Shown here in pieces: positions 58,718 through 64,000 of a stretch of DNA of 64,000 nucleotides. The translations under genes were made by a program, and so were the position numbers. Source of the stretch: Polytrichum commune (Eukaryota; Streptophyta; Polytrichopsida; Polytrichales; Polytrichaceae); assembly GCA_950295325.1 (NCBI GenBank), contig OX485803.1, positions 29,760,001 through 29,824,000 of the forward strand, in the 5' to 3' direction. Below the pieces are notes generated by a model. It saw only the letters and a list, made by a program, of their open reading frames with translations, searched no databases and had not been told where the DNA came from. Each line of letters starts with the position of its first letter. The stretch's first letter is position 1.

Positions 58718-59049
58718 ATTGGTGTTTCCTTAATCAGATAGACGTCTTTGAATAACATATGGGTAGGATAGATTTAAGAAAAGAAAAGAACCCGACATGA
58801 AAACTGAACTACATGTTCATAATTTATCAATCATTCTAAACTCAATAGTCAACACGATTGAAAGGACCTAGACATTCATTTCAAAAATTAACATACACTT
58901 TTAATAATCATAACTAACTCATAATACATCCGATTTGTGCTTATGTTTCATCATAGATTTGCTAATGCAGTACAAAATTTGTTGCATAAAACGTGATCCG
59001 TAAGTTAGAAGTTGGATAATATGAAAAACGGACCTAATAGCACCCACAA
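58718..59049 (+). mobile_element. MITE family A, diverged copy A8
   Basis: TTGGTGTTTCCTTAATCAGA, CTCAATAGTCAACACGATTG, GGACCTA, AATAATCATAACTAA, CATAGATTTGCTAATGCA, and the right end CCTAATAGCACCCACA follow the family order. Confidence 0.65.
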
Positions 59050-59284
59050 AACCTAGAGTTCACGACACGTGTCCCATTGGCCTTGTCAGCACGGGCCACC
59101 ACCAAACCACATCCTGAACCACGTCCCGAGTCAAGCCGGTCCACAAACCGGAGCCCATTGACCCCAACACCCACAAAAGGGGGAAACTAACTTAAACAAG
59201 ATAACAATAATTTACATGTGATGGCCACCATGAGTCATGGGACATCATTGAGATCCCCTAAAAGTTTGACGTTCCCTAGTGCAA

Positions 59285-60335
59285 CCGATAATATTCCCTT
59301 CGACCATTTTTATCACGGGTTTAATTAGCTTAGCACTTTTCATTCGGACACATGGCGACCGACCTTTTTCCGACTAGCCATATATAACTTATTATGCTCC
59401 CATTACTACTAGTGTACTACTACCACCACCGCTAGTTAGTTAGTTAGTGTGGTGCGTGTCTCTCTACCTAGCTTAGTTGGAAAGATCACCGAGCGGGTTT
59501 GTTAATGCAACGGATAAGGTAAATGGGTCCTCAAATGGTTGCTTTTTCCCAACTATCCCACTTCTCGTAGGATATGAAACATGCAATTAAAATGAGGTGA
59601 TTGGCAAATCCAAATCGAGGTGGTAGCTGCTTTCCTCATAATTTTCAGAGCGTGAATGAATAAATTATTCATTGTCAACGTGAAGATTCTCATGCTCGTC
59701 AAGTGGTCATACATGTCCTCCCCCCCCCCCCCCGCCCTCCCAATTATGTTGACATTTGAACCTAGAATGGTTATCACTTTTAAATACAAAGGTCCAACCT
59801 CTCCTAAACACATGTCTTGTTGATATCCATTCTTGGAGCCATAACAAACCACACACCGCTCAAATATAAGTGCCCTAATAAGAAAAGTAGCCAAAGGAGA
59901 GGTGTCTAACTTAGTGCTCCCTTCCGAGCGTTTTTTTATCACATACTAGCACCTTTTGTCCCGACACATGGCAACCGACCTTTCCCACTAGCCATATATA
60001 ATGATCACTCACTTACATTCCCACTACTACTTACCACCACCGCTAGTTAGTTCGTTAGTCTAGTGCGGTGCGGGTCTCGCTAAACCTAGCTTGGTTGGAA
60101 AGATCACCAAGAGGGCTTCCCTTCCGGCCATTTTTAACTTAATATTCCCTCCCTTCCGACCATTTTTATCTTGCTTTAGCAACACTTTTCGTTTGGACGT
60201 GTGGCGACCGACCTTCTCCCTTTAGCGTGGCCATAAACCCCACCCACTACTACTACGACTACCACCACCACCAATTAGTTAGTTAGTGTGGTGCGGGTCT
60301 CGCTACCTAGCTTAGTTCGAAAGATCTCCACTATG
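59285..60335 (+). repeat. Three copies of a ~210-bp local repeat
   Basis: Copies at about 59285-59500, 59908-60120 and 60145-60335. Shared blocks: CTTCCGACCATTTTTATC, TAGCA.CACTTTTC, CATGGCGACCGACC, AGCCATATATAA, CTACTACC ACCACCGCTAGTTAGTTAGT, GTGGTGCGGGTCTCGCTA, CCTAGCTTAGTTGGAAAGATC. MITE A9 lies between copies 1 and 2. Confidence 0.8.
59719..59900 (-). mobile_element. MITE family A, partial copy A9 with poly-C start
   Basis: A run of C (59720-59733) leads into CAATTATGTTGACATTTGAA, TCCAACCTCTCCTAAACACA, CATTCTTGGAGCCATAACAA, CACCGCTCAAATATAAGTG. Matches A3 and the reversed consensus. Confidence 0.55.
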
Positions 60336-62312
60336 AGGCAGGTGTTTTACAACCACGAATCACAAGGGCCAAGGAGGTCAGAGAATTATTATGCAGTTGA
60401 CACCGAGAGTTGATTTTGTACACGCTTCCAAAGACACACCCACACTAATTAGCCAATGGTCGCGTGAATGGCATAAGCTTGACAAGGGGATGGGCATAAG
60501 AGAAGCACCTTTCTCTAGATGGTGAAATGTGATCGAGGCCAATCGAGGGTGCACACCGATGTCAATTTGGACTCGCAACGTTTCCAAAAAATTCTTGTAC
60601 TTGAGGCGAGTGATTTGCTAGGGATTCGAAGCCTCTTTGTGTGTGGGCCACCGTGGATGGAAAAGAAGGAGGGTGTTTGAGATATCAACCTCCAACTTTT
60701 AAAACGTAAGATCCGAAATTGGTGTGGCCCATACTAATACTCACTCAAAGAAGGCTCGTTGTTTTCCACTTGAACGGTTGCATACAATCGCTAGAAAGGA
60801 GTTTGTCCATCACAACCATCTGTTGCAGCTCGTCCATTACAATTGATGACGAGAAAATGCATAAGCAAACAAAGTTGATTATCAACCAGAGGTTTTTGGT
60901 TGTGGTTTTTGGATAATTGACAACCGAAAATATTTCATTTATGCATTTTTTTCATCGTGACTTACAATGAACAAGTTGCAGTGGATGGTTGTAATGGGCA
61001 AAGTTTTTTTAGTGAATCTTAAGCTCGTCTTGTTTTGCATGCAGTGAATGCTTTATCAATGGCTAGAGCTTCGTGGTTGTGTTTACCTTTATGATGCTAC
61101 ATTCAACATAACATGTCCATCAAATGTTGGAAGTGGAATAAACAACTTCAACGTATAAGGTTGTATATATTTATAAATATGTATGTGTATGTATGTATGT
61201 ATGTATGTATGTATGTATAGAACTAACTTTTCAAAACTTTTACAAAGTTTGAACTTCCTCTTTTCATAGGCTAAATCCTTCAGCAACTTCTTCATTGCAA
61301 TGCAAGGGTGGGTGGGTGGGAATTTCCACAAGACTCTTTCTATTTCCTTTGCATCTTCCTACTTGGTAACACAATAGCATAGTAGAGTTGTTTGCAATCA
61401 TGCCTATCAATGTGTTGTATAACCTGGACATTTTGTGTTATATCCTACTTTGGTTTGCAAGACTATGTACCTTATTTAGGGTTTCTGCTATAAAATGGTA
61501 TCCAACAACAAACGTTTGAGTTTGACTACCCCATACCTTGGAAGTTTAATCACCTATCCTCTTGCTTCACCACAAAGTACATAGATCTAATCCACCACAT
61601 GTATGGAGTGCTTACAAAGGAAATGTTCCTAGTAACATCAACCAATAGAAATGCATAAAATGTCATAATCATAATACATCATCGTATTGAGAGTGTGAAG
61701 GGCATGTCTCGCATGTGCCCATGCAACCAACCAACAAACATTTGAGGATTAGTTACGTTCACAAGGTAAATAATAGAAGGACCCAATTGTTATTCATGTC
61801 GCACACATTTAACCAACATCAAATGCATTGCAATATTCCAAATTACAACACTCATTGCAAAATGACATATGGGTGCTCAAGACCTATTCCTTGGCCATGG
61901 CTAGGTTACTCCAAGTAGAATACTCCTCTTGGTGATTATTCTTAGTTTCTCTCACTTTCCACACGTATCTACTATTCTAGTGAGTATGCACAATGTCACC
62001 CCACCTTACGCTTGCATAAATGGTAAAAAAGGAAGCTCCTTTTAGGGTTAGGGGTTTATATTGGAGTTCTTACCTATGGTAAGTTTTTCCAAATCCTATT
62101 TTTACCATGGGTTAGAGACGTGGGTCATAGCTATAACCATGGTTATTTTACTCCATTCATCTACATCTTTGTTACATATCTAGCATGGAAAGTATGACCA
62201 TTTTCCATGTATGTATGTTTAGGATATTTTGAACTTATTGTCATCTATTTATAAAGAAGACAATTGCTAGTTGATTAATGTGAAATTTTATAATCAAAGG
62301 TTTTAATATCAT

Positions 62313-62314
<2 letters not shown>
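60336..62314. other. Stretch without supportable gene
   Basis: A minus-strand frame at 60378-60587 (69 codons) has no recognised motif. (ATGT)n microsatellite at 61179-61219. Hairpin-like CCATGGTTA/TAACCATGG text near 62088-62150. Nothing else. Confidence 0.45.

Positions 62315-62351
<37 letters not shown>
62315..62351. repeat. (GA)n microsatellite
   Basis: About 18 uninterrupted GA units. Confidence 0.95.
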
Positions 62352-62354
<3 letters not shown>

Positions 62355-62394
62355 TAAGCACTTTCAATTTGAGCTTGTGAATTTGTCATAACCA

Positions 62395-62575
62395 AATCCT
62401 AGGGAGTGAACTCTTCAAACCATGTACAAACTAACATGAGTGTAAGAAGGGGTATTATTTGAGGTATTAGCATACATGTAATACATACGGGAGAGCTATT
62501 ATTTTCCTCTAGTGTGTGCATCTAGAAAGGCTATTTTTTTTGAAGTAAAGGTAGATGTACAAAAGGGGCCCCTAA
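62395..62575 (+). repeat. Dispersed repeat C, copy 2
   Basis: ACAAACTAACATGAGTGTA, GAAGGGGTATTATTTGAGG, AGAGCTATTATTTT and GAAGTAAAGGTAGATGTAC match 25055-25245 in order. Confidence 0.6.
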
Positions 62576-63731
62576 GGTTTACGGAATTTTTTTTTATAAA
62601 AGATGTGCTACTTTTGTCCAATTCACCATCCATTGGTGTCATATGGTCATAGTCCTAAATGACTACCATGTATGTTCTCGTTAGGGTTTGCATATGGGTT
62701 CTAGGTTTTTACAAGCTAGAGGCTCTTGGAGTGCTCATGAGCTTCCTTGAGTTTCGCTCTCTGGATCATGGCTAAACTTACGCTCTTGTCTTTGTTTATT
62801 TGATACAATCATGAGTTACATGTGATGGATGGAAAACAGAAAGTGACTATCCCATTGGAAAGTGAAAGTGGATTCTACGTGTAATAAATAATTATTTAAT
62901 TCACGAATTAAACTTTGTATATGTAGTGGAGGCAATGATCTTATTACATTGAAAGCTTAGTATAAATACATGAGTTCATTTTCTAGCATGTTGTAAGTAT
63001 GTATATATTTGTTTTTATTTATAAAATTCTCGTATATAGGGGGTTGAATTCCATTGTGACCCACGCATGTCATTTAGGTTTCCAGTGAAGAGTCCACCCC
63101 TCCCTCCCCTAGCCCCCCCAAAAGAACCAAATACTGAACTCAAATCGTGTAGGTGCACTCACGATATTGAGAGACATTTAGACATTTTGATCTGACTTCA
63201 ATAGTACTGGTCATAGGTACTATTGTGTAAACTGATCTGTGTAGATACATGAATTATAGATTATGATTTCTTGTTTTATAATTTTGACCCAAGGCAATTT
63301 GCATGAGTAAAAAGATCCCCCCCCCCCGGCGCGGTTATTGGGATTTGCCTCTCAAATGGCTGTACTGTGCTTTCCTGCAATGGCTTCATTGAGTCATTTT
63401 TGCACCAGAAACATAAAAGCATAGCTTAAGAAATCGCCACATTTGAAACCAGTTTTTGCATATACCCCAGTGCTAGTACACATGTTACATAACTCCGCCT
63501 CTGCTATGTGAAAATGAATACACATACCAATGATATTGATAGTCCATCTCCATATTAAAGTCAATCCTATGTGAGCTCTAATTTGGGGCTTTATAAACCT
63601 GAGACGAACGCATTTATGATGAAGATCATAACTTTATGCGTTGAGTTTCAAGTTATAGATTTTTCAAACCCAACTTAGGGTGGCTTAAACCCTCAGCCTT
63701 GATCTAGATCTCGTGTGAACTATGAGGTTAA
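62576..63731. other. Stretch without supportable gene
   Basis: AT-rich; a C8 run near 63318. No coding, RNA or repeat feature recognised. Confidence 0.45.
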
Positions 63732-64000
63732 GGGCCGGTTTACACCATGGACCGTGAAGTCGGACTATGGAAGATGGCTTTTTTCTATGGTCTGACTTCT
63801 TGAAAAATCAATTTAGAAAGTCTTGGGCTTCTCACTAGGTGTAAACTGAATGTGGACCAAGATGAATGACCATGGATTAAAAAGTGAAGATGTTGATTTC
63901 TTTAATATATGCACAAAAAGGGCAGTTAAAAAAGATTCCAAATTTGATTATTCTTTTGGCTTCACTCGTTTTCTCTTAACCTCACTTCTTGTTTTTACTT
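63732..64000. mobile_element. TIR element family B, copy B2, cut by the window end
   Basis: Begins GGGCCGGTTTACACCATGGA and follows B1 closely (TGAAGTCGGAC.ATGGAAGATGG, TCACTAGGTGTAAAC, TGTGGACCAAGA.GAATGACCATG). The right terminal repeat would lie beyond 64000. Confidence 0.8.

Overview
The window is nuclear DNA of a land plant. It is AT-rich, has four intron-bearing genes in 64 kb, and is otherwise filled with small non-autonomous transposons, tandem repeats and microsatellites. One gene is a PAS-EDR-kinase protein of the ANR/ARK type, an architecture reported from algae, bryophytes and early vascular plants but not seed plants. A bryophyte, lycophyte or fern-grade genome is therefore the best inference; roughly 16 kb per gene would suit a moss of about 400 Mb. 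The species cannot be fixed from the sequence.

Genes, left to right: (1) 1405-4192, minus: a five-exon NIP aquaporin of the NIP5/NIP6 metalloid (boric acid) type, 316 aa. (2) 8603-12086, plus: a four-exon, probably plastid-targeted tRNA adenosine-34 deaminase (TADA), 399 aa. (3) 28344-30723, plus: a four-exon DUF1068 protein (ELMO/NKS1 family, Golgi membrane), 212 aa. (4) 39938-51684, minus: a 17-exon Raf-like MAPKKK with PAS, EDR1 and kinase domains, 1080 aa. I assembled all four by hand; in each case GT/AG junctions and codon phases close exactly to one open frame.

Region by region: 4.2-8.6 kb is intergenic with a (GA)n tract and a 196-bp tandem pair. 12.1-28.3 kb is gene-poor: a tandem 400-bp duplication, nested MITEs, a broken MULE-like transposase (15.6-17.7 kb) and two arrays of short palindromes (19.2-20.1 kb and 21.1-21.5 kb). 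30.7-39.9 kb holds a tRNA-derived SINE with perfect target-site duplication and a 156-bp tandem array. 51.7-64 kb is the kinase promoter followed by a mosaic of SINEs, TIR elements and 100-350-bp local repeats.

The four genes do not form a pathway; they are ordinary neighbours. Recurrent themes are tandem duplication inside introns of all four genes, and a dense population of small TIR elements and SINEs, several nested. The most notable items are the ANR-type kinase, the NPG variant NIP with upstream AUG-stop motifs, the palindrome arrays and the SINE family.
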